This document shows, piece after piece, positions 16,856 to 24,527 of a stretch of 32,257 nucleotides of DNA. Numbering within the stretch: position 1 is the stretch's first letter; every line of letters begins with the position of its first letter. Origin of the DNA: Bacillota bacterium (GTDB lineage: Bacteria > Bacillota > SHA-98 > UBA4971). The notes beneath the pieces were generated by a model, which ran no database searches, was not told where the DNA came from, and was given only the letters and a program-made list of their open reading frames with translations. Made by a program: the position numbers and the translations under genes. The DNA lies in NCBI GenBank assembly GCA_012516125.1, contig JAAYXB010000060.1:1-32257 (forward strand), given 5' to 3'.

Positions 16856-17040
16856 GGTGCCGTACCAGATGGTGTTGAACTGCGCAGAGATTTGGTACGA
16901 GGCGCCTGGTACCGCACGCGGGGTGGCACGCCGCCCGGTGCCGTACTGGGCGGTGCTGCGCCGCACGGTGCCGCACTGAGCGGTGCTGTGTTGCACGGTG
17001 GTGTGCCGCACGGTGCCGCGCCGCATTGTGCCGTGATGGT
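16856..17040. repeat. 15-bp tandem repeat array
   Basis: From 16936 to 17040 there are seven adjacent 15-bp units starting with CGGTG (the last with TTGTG), for example CGGTGCCGTACTGGG and CGGTGCTGCGCCGCA. Related units in the same phase begin at 16856 and 16871, with degraded units between. On the minus strand it reads as a pentapeptide repeat (CGAAP, CGTPP, CNTAP) in frame with the ATPase gene. Confidence 0.85.
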
Positions 17041-17255
17041 GCCGCGCGCCGGCGCGCTCCGGCGTGTATGGTTGTGCCACATCTCCGCCACAACCCTCAT
17101 GCCGGGGCCCCGCTGCTCAAGACAGTGGAGCATCGCGCCGCCATAGCCGCGCTGCCCCGCTCCTCGTCGCGCCGCCCCGCCCGTCCTGGCACCCTGCCCC
17201 ATCTATCCCCAGATGTTGCCATTCGATCAGATTAGACGTCCCCGGTCCCGGAATA

Positions 17256-17303
17256 TTCGGGCCTTACTGACGCGGCAAGTTCGGGCCTTACTGACGTGGC
17301 AAG
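17256..17303. repeat. 24-bp perfect-length tandem duplication
   Basis: Two adjacent 24-bp copies (17256-17279, 17280-17303) beginning TTCGGGCCTTACTGACG differ at one base. Confidence 0.85.
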
Positions 17304-17370
17304 GCTCCTGCGATACTCCTGCTTCGCATAGAGCCGCTCCCTCGCCCTCCTACCATTATCCTTCGCCTTG

Positions 17371-18174
17371 CTACCCCGGAAGCGTCCGCACCTTCAGGGC
17401 GTATACCTCCATCGCCCCGAGGCGCGGGTCCCCCGGACCATAGGATGTGAGGTTCACCACGTAGAAGCCCGTTTCTGCGAGAAGACGCGAGATGGTCGCC
17501 GGGCTGAAGTAGTGAATGTGTTCCGGCGGCTTGGCCTGCCAGAAGGCGGCTTTTGCCGGGTCGCAGGCTTCGGGAGACGGGCACGGCGAGTCCGCGTCCG
17601 GGGTGGCGAGCGCGAGGACTCCGCCGGGCTTGAGGACGCGATTCGCCTCCACGCATTCCTGCCTTGGGGAAAGGACATGCTCGAGGAGGTCCCACATGGT
17701 GAGCGCGTCCACGCTTTCGGACGGCATAGCGGCTTCGCGGAGCGTGCCCTTGACGACGTTGAGCCCGTAGTGCTCCCTCGCGAAGTTGACCGCGAACTCC
17801 GACACGTCTATGCCCAGGCAGTCCCAACCCCGGTCGCGCGCCGCGCGCAGGGCAAAGCCGGTCGCGCAGCCGACGTCCACGAGGACCCCGGGCGGGCGGC
17901 GGTAGCGCTCCACGGCGATGGTCCTTTCTATGAAGAGCTGAAGGCGGCTGTCGTTGCCGATGTAGTCCTCGTCCGGCCTGTAGCCCACCGGGCCTGTTCC
18001 CCTGAAGTAGGCTTCGTCATATAGCGCCGCCAGCTCCGCCGGCGTCGGCCTCGGAATGACGTACACGAGCCCGCAAACCGTGCACCTCACGATGGTGTGG
18101 GGCGGGAGTTCGAGAATGGGCGCTGCCGCGTTCCCATTGCACAAATCGCAGCGATCCGACACTTTCAGGACCAC
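17371..18174 (-). CDS. Class I SAM-dependent methyltransferase with N-terminal zinc finger
   Basis: A 267-residue protein. Four cysteines (C9, C12, C31, C34, in CDLC and CTVC) form a rubredoxin-like zinc site, the N-terminal layout of many sugar- and polyketide-type C-methyltransferases and of ubiG-like enzymes. The Rossmann methyltransferase core starts with VLVDVGCATGFAL (97-109), followed by the acidic residue of GIDVSEFAV and by DALTMWDLLEHV; RVLKPGG marks the post-IV turn. The ATG at 18174 has a GGAAAGG site. It stands alone between repeat-filled intergenic stretches. The substrate cannot be read from the sequence. Confidence 0.85.
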   Translation of the reverse strand: MVLKVSDRCDLCNGNAAAPILELPPHTIVRCTVCGLVYVIPRPTPAELAALYDEAYFRGTGPVGYRPDEDYIGNDSRLQLFIERTIAVERYRRPPGVLVDVGCATGFALRAARDRGWDCLGIDVSEFAVNFAREHYGLNVVKGTLREAAMPSESVDALTMWDLLEHVLSPRQECVEANRVLKPGGVLALATPDADSPCPSPEACDPAKAAFWQAKPPEHIHYFSPATISRLLAETGFYVVNLTSYGPGDPRLGAMEVYALKVRTLPG

Positions 18175-18463
18175 ATCCTTTCCTTCCCAGCCCCTCGGGA
18201 GAGGCTGTCTCTCATCGCCTGCCCCGGGACCGCCGTGCGTTCTCGCTTTTCCGTCGTCCTTTTGTCCCGTTGTCCCCTTGGTCCCGTGTTCTGTCGGCCT
18301 GTCGCTCTATGGTGCTGCCGTCTCGTCTGTCCTGGTTGTGCTGTGCTGTGCTGTGGTGCCGCTGTCTCGTCGGTCCTGGGCCGGTTGTCCCTGAGACAGT
18401 ATAGTATAGGACGTGTCATTGTGTGCGAAGACGCGGTGGTCAGCCTTGCGCTCGTTACGCGCA

Positions 18464-18573
18464 GCATGGACGGTTCTCAGCCAGGACGTGGACGGTTGTC
18501 AGCTATAATGTGGACGGTTTTGAGCTAAGACGTGGACGCCTCTCGACTGTGACGCGGACGATTGTCTGCGGTG
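18464..18573. repeat. 22-bp tandem repeat, five copies
   Basis: Units at 18464, 18486, 18508, 18530 and 18552 share an ACGTGGACG-N6-CAG/GAG pattern (for example ACGTGGACGGTTGTCAGC). The period is not a multiple of three, so it is non-coding. Confidence 0.85.
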
Positions 18574-18699
18574 ACGTGAGTAGCCTTTGACCGTAAGGCG
18601 GGCAGCTCTCGGCCAGGCAGCGCGGCGCGCGGTGCGGTGCGCGGCCGAACACGGTCGGCGCCTCTGTAACCAGGTGGCCCGAGGAAGTGGCGGAAAATG

Positions 18700-18864
18700 G
18701 CCGAGTGCTGCAGAGAAACGGCCGGGCGCGCTGCAGAGAAACGGCCGGGTGTGCTACTGAGAAACAGCCGGGCGCGCTACTGAGAAAGAGCCGGATGTGC
18801 CGTAGAGAGGCGGCCAGGCGCGCTGCCGAGAAACGACGGGGACGGGGCGCGCTGCAGAGAAAAG
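18700..18864. repeat. 23-bp tandem repeat, about seven copies
   Basis: Adjacent units at 18721, 18744, 18767, 18790 and 18813 begin GCCGGGCGCGCT or a variant and end GAGAAACG/GAGAAAGA. A shorter copy sits at 18700 and a longer one at 18836. The 23-bp period rules out a peptide repeat. Confidence 0.85.
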
Positions 18865-19010
18865 GTTGGGGACGCCGCAAGACCCGGCTGTTTTGGAGCC
18901 AGATCTCTGTCGCTTGATAGGCATCTTGTGCGAACATTTCGGGGTCGAGCGGCGAATACATGGAGGGAGGCGAGATCGCTCCGCTTGGTCGGCGTGGTCC
19001 CCGTACACGC

Positions 19011-19100
19011 CGCTCGGCCCGCTCGGCCTGCTCGGCCCGCCCGGCCTGCTCGGCCCGACCGGCCCGATCCGCCCAGTCCGCCCGATCCGCCCGGTCCGCG
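19011..19100. repeat. 9-bp tandem repeat, ten copies
   Basis: Exactly ten 9-bp units (CGCTCGGCC, TGCTCGGCC, CGCCCGGCC, CGACCGGCC, CGATCCGCC and variants). It lies 126 bases before the YIP1-peptidase gene. A plus-strand reading would give an Arg/Pro-rich repeat, but no start site supports it. Confidence 0.85.
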
Positions 19101-19225
19101 TGATTCCCGCGACACGCGGGTAGAAGATCTGGTGCGACGCGCGGTCGCTCGGCAGCCCCCGGACCCCGGCTTGCTGCCCGCGGTTGTGGGTCCGTCCGAC
19201 TTGACCAGGAGCGAGGTGTTCAAAG

Positions 19226-20821
19226 ATGAAGAGGATAGCGGAGTCTGTGAAGGGAATCCTCGACGAGCCCGAGACGTTCTTCGAGCGCTTGAAATCCGGT
19301 GGGCGGCTTCACTTCCTGGCCGTCGCGACAGGCGCCTTCTTCTCGCTGGGCGTGGGGTTCGTCCTTGCTGAGGTGGCGTTCCCGTTCGCGAGGTCTATCG
19401 CTCTCCTTGGCGCCGTAGGCGTCGTGCTTGCCGTGGCTCTGTTCTTGGCGAACGCTTCCCTATGGTGGATCGCGTGCAAGGCGGTGGGCGGAAAGGCGGG
19501 GTGGGCCCATTTCGTGAACGCGTGGGGATATTCGCTGCTCCCGGTGGCGGCGGTCGCCGTCCCGCTCGCCATCGTGATGCTGGCGGTCGGGAACGGGTTC
19601 CTGCAAGTCCTCACCGCGCCGATAGCGGCGGTAGGCGGCGTGGTGCTTCTGCTTCTTGTGGTTGCAGCCCTCCTCACCCTGTCCCTCAGATACGCGGTGT
19701 TCGAGCGCGTCATGGGGCTGTCCTGGTGGCGGATCGCGGCCGCGGTCTTCATCTTCGGGGTGGTCATGAGCGTCCCGTGGGGGCTCTATTCGGGCTACGC
19801 CACGATCACCTATTCCACAAGCGACCTTGCGTTCTTCGAGCTAATGAAGCCGACCCTGTTCAGCACGTATCCCGGCCCGGGCGCGAAGCACACCTTCACC
19901 ATCCGAGAAGCGGACGTCCTCTTCGTGAGGACTCCATACATGCGCGCAAACCCACAGCGGGGCGACGTGGTGCTGTACGTCCCTGAAAGCGATCCTGACC
20001 TCGACCTCGATCTCGATCTCGGCAGCGGCTTTGACCTGGGGCTCAGTCTTCGCCGTGGCCTTGGTCATAGCCTGGATCGCGGCCTCGCGCGGATGGTGCC
20101 CCGCCTCACCAGGCTTGCCGGGCTGGCGGGGCTGGCGGTGCGGGGCGTGACGTCCGTCCTGGCGGCCGGGGGGCCTCGGTTTGACGCGAGGATGGGCCGG
20201 GTCGTGGCCTGCCCTGGAGAGACCGTGGCGCTCCGGGACGGCGTCGTATACGTTGACGGCGCCCGCGAAATCTTTTCGCCTGCTGTGGGCGCGGAGGCCG
20301 ACAGCTCCCGCACAAGCTCCAGCGCTAGCTTTGGCTCCAGCCCAAGGTCTGGCCTTGACTCGACTTCCGGGTCCGGTTTTGGCATCGGTGCTGGCTCCGG
20401 CTCTGACTCCGACTCCGACTCCGACTACGACCACGACTCCGACTTCGGTCCCGGTGCCAACTTCAGCTCTAGCAGCAACGCTGACTCCGGCTCCAGCTCC
20501 AGCTCCAGTTTCAGCTTGAACTCCGGCTTCAGCTCCAGCTTCCGCCTCAGCTCTGCCTCTGATTCCGGCACTGGCACTGGCTCTGGCTCTGGTTCTGGCT
20601 CTAGCGTCGCCGCCGTCGCAAGCGCCGGCTCCAGCAGCACCTCCCTCGAACCAACACTCCTCGGAGAGGACGAGTTCTTCGTGATAGGGGACAACCGGAG
20701 CGCCGACACGGGGACGGTCGTGAAGAAGGAGCAGATCCTGGGCAGGTACCCGCGGCTGAGGCTCGCGCTGCACAGGGCCAGCATTCCGACGATACTCCGG
20801 CTGGGGCATGACGGGAATTAG
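19226..20821 (+). CDS. YIP1-like membrane domain fused to a degenerate S26 signal-peptidase domain
   Basis: A 531-residue protein; ATG with GGAGCGAGG upstream. Residues 1-200 form a YIP1-type domain (GILDEPETFFERL motif, then about five membrane helices). The C-terminal half follows the signal peptidase I (S26) layout: PQRGDVVLY (243-251), GRVVACPGETVALRDGVVYV (324-343) and FFVIGDNRSADTG (484-496). By eye, the catalytic Ser of the usual SMxPT box aligns with Lys221 (KHTFTI), and the general-base Lys of KRVxxxPGD aligns with Gly324. Both catalytic residues thus seem absent. Two low-complexity insertions are present: DLDLDLDLG near 257-270 and a Ser/Gly/Asp tract of about 115 residues (355-470) between the S26 boxes. 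It may bind signal peptides or have another, non-proteolytic role; this is inference. Confidence 0.82.
   Translation: MKRIAESVKGILDEPETFFERLKSGGRLHFLAVATGAFFSLGVGFVLAEVAFPFARSIALLGAVGVVLAVALFLANASLWWIACKAVGGKAGWAHFVNAWGYSLLPVAAVAVPLAIVMLAVGNGFLQVLTAPIAAVGGVVLLLLVVAALLTLSLRYAVFERVMGLSWWRIAAAVFIFGVVMSVPWGLYSGYATITYSTSDLAFFELMKPTLFSTYPGPGAKHTFTIREADVLFVRTPYMRANPQRGDVVLYVPESDPDLDLDLDLGSGFDLGLSLRRGLGHSLDRGLARMVPRLTRLAGLAGLAVRGVTSVLAAGGPRFDARMGRVVACPGETVALRDGVVYVDGAREIFSPAVGAEADSSRTSSSASFGSSPRSGLDSTSGSGFGIGAGSGSDSDSDSDYDHDSDFGPGANFSSSSNADSGSSSSSSFSLNSGFSSSFRLSSASDSGTGTGSGSGSGSSVAAVASAGSSSTSLEPTLLGEDEFFVIGDNRSADTGTVVKKEQILGRYPRLRLALHRASIPTILRLGHDGN
20300..20630 (+). repeat. Low-complexity Ser/Gly/Asp-coding tract
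   Basis: CTCCGACTCCGACTCCGAC-like and AGCTCC/GGCTCT hexamers fill about 330 bases inside the S26 domain coding region. They encode runs such as SDSDSDSD, SSSSSS and GTGTGSGSGSGS. The reading frame stays open, so the insertion is tolerated. Confidence 0.8.
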
Positions 20822-21493
20822 AGCGGACGAGGCGACGGGATGGGTTCTGTCAGCGGAGGATCGGACAGGACGGGATGAGGGAGGCTGCCGCTGTGGGCCG
20901 GCATAGCGCTCGTCGCCGGGGGAGTGGCCGCAAGCGACAGGTAGTGGTTGGGACAGCCTGCACGCGCTACCGCAGTGTTCACGGCCGCTGCGGCCATGGT
21001 GCTGACCGGCACATCACTAAAGGTCCACGAATCGACCGTAGCCGCAAAGATGCCGCTCCCTCGCTGCGATACACATGCGGCGGGATCCTCTGGAGCTGAT
21101 GCCAGTATCGGAGTACCCTCTCGAATGCAGAGTCGAGGCACCAGTGGAGAGTCGCCTCGTTGTGCCTGTGCTCCCTTTCGAGTGTAAGGCGCGAACGCAG
21201 AACCGCACGGGTGACGAAAGTGCCACCCCTACTGTAGGGGTACAACTGCCTGCCGTCTGCTCGCCTGACGCCGTACGCTCTTGGTTGTTGCCCGGACAGA
21301 TAGAAGTTGCGCTTCATCCTTCTCCGAAGAACCCTCAACACGATCATTGCGCGTCCCTTGCACAGATGATGAGGAGCCCTATGCCAGCGCCGCGCGAATC
21401 GCGCTTGGCTCGATAGCCCCGGCTCTGGCGTGCAACACCGAGCTTGACGTGCTCAACACGCTCGTCACCCGGGTGATATTCGCGGTTCCTGCG
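20822..21493. other. Intergenic region with no recognised gene
   Basis: About 670 bases. Short frames on both strands have no ribosome sites or clear families. A perfect palindrome ACCCCTAC-T-GTAGGGGT occupies 21225-21241 and could be an operator or hairpin. Confidence 0.5.
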
Positions 21494-21523
21494 TTGCAAG
21501 CTATAGGACGGTGAGGGTATAAT
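21494..21523 (+). promoter_or_regulatory. Sigma70-type promoter for the toxin-antitoxin operon
   Basis: TTGCAA (21494-21499) and a perfect TATAAT (21518-21523) are separated by 18 bases. The antitoxin start is 59 bases downstream of the -10 box. Confidence 0.65.
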
Positions 21524-21581
21524 GGACATGGGGAAAAGCCAGCGGTATGGGGAAAAGCTAGCTGAGAGGAGGTCGCCGGCC

Positions 21582-21821
21582 ATGGGCAAAACCGTTAGAG
21601 CCCTCTTCGACGGTAGGGCATTGTGGCCTGAAACGTCAATTGACGTGAAGCCCGGGACCACGGTCACTGTCACGGTCAAACCTATTGACGACCGAGTCAA
21701 GTTCAAAGCCAGGGGAGCCTCGTTTATTGAGACTGCACGTAGTCTTAACCTTGATGGGCCTAGCGATTGGTCTCAGCGGCTTGAGGAATACCTGTACGGA
21801 GAAGGGGCAGATGGGAAGTAG
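21582..21821 (+). CDS. Antitoxin of a PIN-domain toxin-antitoxin module (AF2212/DUF104-like)
   Basis: A 79-residue protein. The ATG at 21582 is set by GAGAGGAGGT nine bases upstream. The N-terminal half has the beta-strand pattern of small AF2212-like antitoxins (VRALFDGRALWPETSIDVKP then GTTVTVTV). The C-terminal part (FIETARSLNLDGPSDWSQRL, then EEYLYG) resembles the segment that wraps around the toxin. It overlaps the toxin gene by 11 bases, so antitoxin and toxin are made from one transcript. It probably binds and inhibits the PIN nuclease and may repress the promoter. Confidence 0.8.
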   Translation: MGKTVRALFDGRALWPETSIDVKPGTTVTVTVKPIDDRVKFKARGASFIETARSLNLDGPSDWSQRLEEYLYGEGADGK

Positions 21822-22227
21822 GTATTTCTTGGATACTTCCTATGTGATTGCTCTCTCAGTTCCTAAGGACCGGCACCATCGCCGGGCCCTGGAGTTGGCG
21901 TCCCAGATAGAAGCGTCGAAGAACAGGCTAATCACTACGCGAGCCGTGGTGCTGGAGATCGGTAACGCCCTTGCCAAGAGAAGTCATCGCGAGGCCGCAG
22001 TCGCTCTCCTGGAGTCGCTGGCCAATGACCCCCTCATTACGATCGTCCCATTGTCGGAAAGGCTTTACCGTCGTGCTTTTGCTCTCTATCAGGAGCGGCC
22101 AGACAAGGAGTGGGGGCTAACCGACTGCTGCGCGTTCATTGTCATGAATGACATGGGCATACACGAAGCACTGACTGCCGACGATCATTTTCGTCAAGCG
22201 GGATTCCGCGCTCTCCTGTTGGAATGA
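21811..22227 (+). CDS. PIN-domain RNase toxin (VapC-like)
   Basis: A 138-residue PIN-domain protein. The acidic active-site residues are all present: Asp8 in FLDTSYVIAL, Glu49 in VVLEIGNAL, Asp105 in GLTDCCAF and Asp124/125 in TADDHF. PIN toxins of this kind cut structured RNA such as tRNA using a metal ion. The ATG 21811 lies inside the antitoxin gene (11-base overlap) after a GGAGAAGGGG site. Confidence 0.88.
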   Translation: MGSRYFLDTSYVIALSVPKDRHHRRALELASQIEASKNRLITTRAVVLEIGNALAKRSHREAAVALLESLANDPLITIVPLSERLYRRAFALYQERPDKEWGLTDCCAFIVMNDMGIHEALTADDHFRQAGFRALLLE

Positions 22228-22579
22228 CGAAGAGACACCTTATTCCGTGTCACTTTTCGCTATGCGCCTGCTCGACCTCGGCGCGGGGGCCGATGTAATG
22301 GGATCGGCACAGACGCCACGGACGCCGCCTATCCTGATCCACCCGTCAACCGAACCCACCCCGCCAGCCGACCGCGGCCAGATGCGTCAAGCGTCGGGCG
22401 GCGGTGCGCTGAGGGCGGCGGCCCGCGCGAGGTTGCGAGTTATGCCAAATGCTCGCTTCACCATTTGCTGCCCGAACCTTAGCCACGACGCCTTCTCCGA
22501 TACCACGAGACCACGAAACCACGAGAAACGCGTCCTCAAGTAACCTTCTCTCACCTGGTACACTGGCGCGAAGCACCTC
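22228..22579. other. Intergenic region, convergent gene ends
   Basis: About 350 bases between the ends of the toxin gene (+) and the LspA-like gene (-). I see no gene, tandem repeat or clear terminator. Confidence 0.5.
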
Positions 22580-23380
22580 CTACGATGATCTACTCAGAAT
22601 CGCCCTGGCGACCCCGTGGATCTCCTGGGCTGAGAACGCTGCGAAGTCCCTGATGAGGCGGCACGTGCGCTCGAGTTCTCTGCGCCATCCTTGCCACGTC
22701 AAGGATGTCCCCGGGTTATCCACAAGCTCGGCAAACAGGGCTGCGAGGCCGACATAAGTGAAGATGTCCTTGAGGTCTGCGGTCACAACACCGGGCAGGT
22801 TGATGAAATCCAGTATGTACCCGCGCAGGGCGAGATCACAGAGCGCGCCGCCGACTCCTGCAACGATGGTCACGAAGGCCACGTCCAGCCACAGACTCCT
22901 GCGTTTTCTCGCAGCGTAGTAGCGGAAACCCAGCACGAAACAGGGTAGCGCGATTGCCCACATCGCTCCCAGCGCGCCGGGACCCATGAAACCAATGCCG
23001 AATTCCCTGGCCAGCCACGATCCGTGCATGTTTCGCGCGTGGGCAAGGTGCAGCCAGCCCGGGATGATCGGGACTGACCCGCGATATGGAATGAACGCAC
23101 CGACCGCTGCCTTGATAAGCTGCTCCAGAGCAACCAGCAGCACGGCCAGTCCCAGAAGGTGCCGCCAGCGCGGCAACCATGTCGGTGTTCGGGCCAGCGC
23201 TGCCGCTGCCAGTGCGCAGCCGATCAGGTAGAACACTATGAACGGATAGCCAGCTACCATCAACTGGTGCGCCGTCCGCAGCTTCGCCCGCGACAGCTCG
23301 ATCAGCACGTAGACAACCCACTCCACGAGGAACAGCATCTTCAGCTTCGTCGGCTTGAGGAATGTCCACATCGCAAGCAT
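22580..23380 (-). CDS. LspA (signal peptidase II)-like membrane protein with N- and C-terminal extensions
   Basis: A 266-residue polytopic protein; ATG 23380 follows GAAAGGATGG. The central part matches signal peptidase II: ALEQLIKAAVGAFIP (84-98, where typical enzymes have LDQ), VPIIPGWLHLAHARNMHGSW (103-122, the RNxxxxF/W region) and GGALCDLALRGYILDFI (177-193), then TADLKDIFTYVGLA (200-213). Asp191 and Asp205 align with the catalytic aspartates. About 75 extra residues with two helices precede the core and about 45 hydrophilic residues follow it; standard LspA has about 160. It is downstream of an ABC-2 ATPase/permease pair on the same strand, 61 bases after the permease, so it may serve that system rather than general lipoprotein processing. 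Confidence 0.72.
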   Translation of the reverse strand: MLAMWTFLKPTKLKMLFLVEWVVYVLIELSRAKLRTAHQLMVAGYPFIVFYLIGCALAAAALARTPTWLPRWRHLLGLAVLLVALEQLIKAAVGAFIPYRGSVPIIPGWLHLAHARNMHGSWLAREFGIGFMGPGALGAMWAIALPCFVLGFRYYAARKRRSLWLDVAFVTIVAGVGGALCDLALRGYILDFINLPGVVTADLKDIFTYVGLAALFAELVDNPGTSLTWQGWRRELERTCRLIRDFAAFSAQEIHGVARAILSRSS

Positions 23381-23441
23381 AGAACCATCCTTTCGGGGCA
23401 GGCACTCGAGAAGCCCGCCGTATGTTCTTCTCCAGCGGCCT

Positions 23442-24527
23442 TCAGAAGCTGTAGCTTCCTCTCCGTCGTAATGCCCAGACCGCAACAATGAAGGCAACAG
23501 CCGTGCTTACCAGCAGAATCGCGAGGTTTCCCCACACCTTCGCGGTAGACGCTTCGCCAGCCAAGGATAGACTCAGAGTGTCCACGACATAGTATGTGGG
23601 GATAAGCCGCACAAGGGTCTGCAGGATAGGTGGCAGACCCCGAGTCACAAAGAGCCAGCTCGGCAGCAGCAAAACCACCAGCGGGATAGTGCTCCAGGTA
23701 TTCAACTGAAGCACATTCCTGAAGAAAGTGCCCAGTAGTAGCCCCACCGGCACGGTGAACAATGAACCCAGAAACAACGCGAGAAGAGTGATATCCCAGT
23801 TCCCCTTCCACCCGTTGTTGAGGCTCAGCACTACTCCTGTTATCGCCAGGCTGCATATCAGTCCTGTCAGGGCCTTGCCGACCACGATATCAGTCGGCCC
23901 TGCGGGTGACACCAGCAAGAACGACAGAGTACGTCTCTCCTTCTCTTCTACGAGCAACAGCGGTATTATCAGCATGCCGGTTGCCACCACAGAGAGCAGC
24001 ACTATCACGATCAAGACGAGATCCCGATAGTTGCGCACCTGAGTCTGGGGTTCTGCGGGAGCACCTATATCGACCCATGCGATTCGCGCAGGCGGAGGAG
24101 TCAGGCGCATTATCTGTTCTTGTACAAGGCTCTGGAAAGCGCGTCGCTTGACCTCGTCCTGCTCGTAGTTGATGTAAGCAGCAAGCTCAGGCTCCTTTCT
24201 TGCCTCCACAGAAGCATCGAAGCCGGACGGGATCGCAAGCCCTCCTGCTGCGCCATTCTCTCGCACGCTTTCGGCTAACTGGGAACCCGAGTCTACCTCG
24301 AGCATCCTCACATTCGGGACCTCTCGTAGCGCCGCCACAAGGCGGGAATGACTCGGGTCGTAGGCAACGATGGTCAGTTGCTGCAGGTCTGCAGAATGGG
24401 AGGGTAAGACCAGCTTGAGGAGGAGCGCAACTCCGACGGGCAATGCCAGAAAGGCAAGGAGAAACTGGTTCCTGATCGCGTCAGCCAGATCTTTGCGCAT
24501 TATCGCCAAAATCGCTCGTATGTTCAT
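23442..24527 (-). CDS. ABC-2 type transporter permease (ABC2_membrane_3 type)
   Basis: A 361-residue permease. It begins with a typical cytoplasmic segment (MNIRAILAIMRKDLADAIRN) and a first helix, has a large extracytoplasmic domain of about 150 residues (about 45-195), and then five helices. VEEKERRTLSFLLVSP (about 218-233) is the conserved ABC-2 coupling motif. The ATG overlaps the ATPase stop (ATGA). The architecture matches YhaP/NatB-like exporters. Confidence 0.88.
   Translation of the reverse strand: MNIRAILAIMRKDLADAIRNQFLLAFLALPVGVALLLKLVLPSHSADLQQLTIVAYDPSHSRLVAALREVPNVRMLEVDSGSQLAESVRENGAAGGLAIPSGFDASVEARKEPELAAYINYEQDEVKRRAFQSLVQEQIMRLTPPPARIAWVDIGAPAEPQTQVRNYRDLVLIVIVLLSVVATGMLIIPLLLVEEKERRTLSFLLVSPAGPTDIVVGKALTGLICSLAITGVVLSLNNGWKGNWDITLLALFLGSLFTVPVGLLLGTFFRNVLQLNTWSTIPLVVLLLPSWLFVTRGLPPILQTLVRLIPTYYVVDTLSLSLAGEASTAKVWGNLAILLVSTAVAFIVAVWALRRRGSYSF

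Larger units (their letters stand above)
16783..17370 (-). other. Intergenic region with 15-bp and 24-bp tandem repeats
   Basis: About 590 bases between the ATPase gene and the methyltransferase gene upstream of it. Apart from the two repeat arrays listed separately I see no gene or clear promoter. Confidence 0.6.
18175..19225. other. Repeat-filled intergenic region
   Basis: About 1050 bases with no supportable gene. In order it contains an imperfect duplication (TCTCGTC...GTCCTGG near 18320 and 18363), an AT-rich spot with TATAGTATAGG near 18401, then the 22-, 23- and 9-bp tandem arrays listed separately. Confidence 0.6.

Noticed and set aside
16810-17202. N-terminal extension of the ABC ATPase
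   Set aside because: It runs through a 15-bp repeat array, and a GGAGGAGGAG site sits directly before ATG 16782 close to the start of the ATPase domain.
20818-21141. Minus-strand frame with an SLH-like stretch (TFSDVPVSTMAAAAVNTAVA)
   Set aside because: Only one short match, with no aromatic residue at the usual place, no continuation of the SLH pattern and no ribosome site. Probably chance or a very old remnant.
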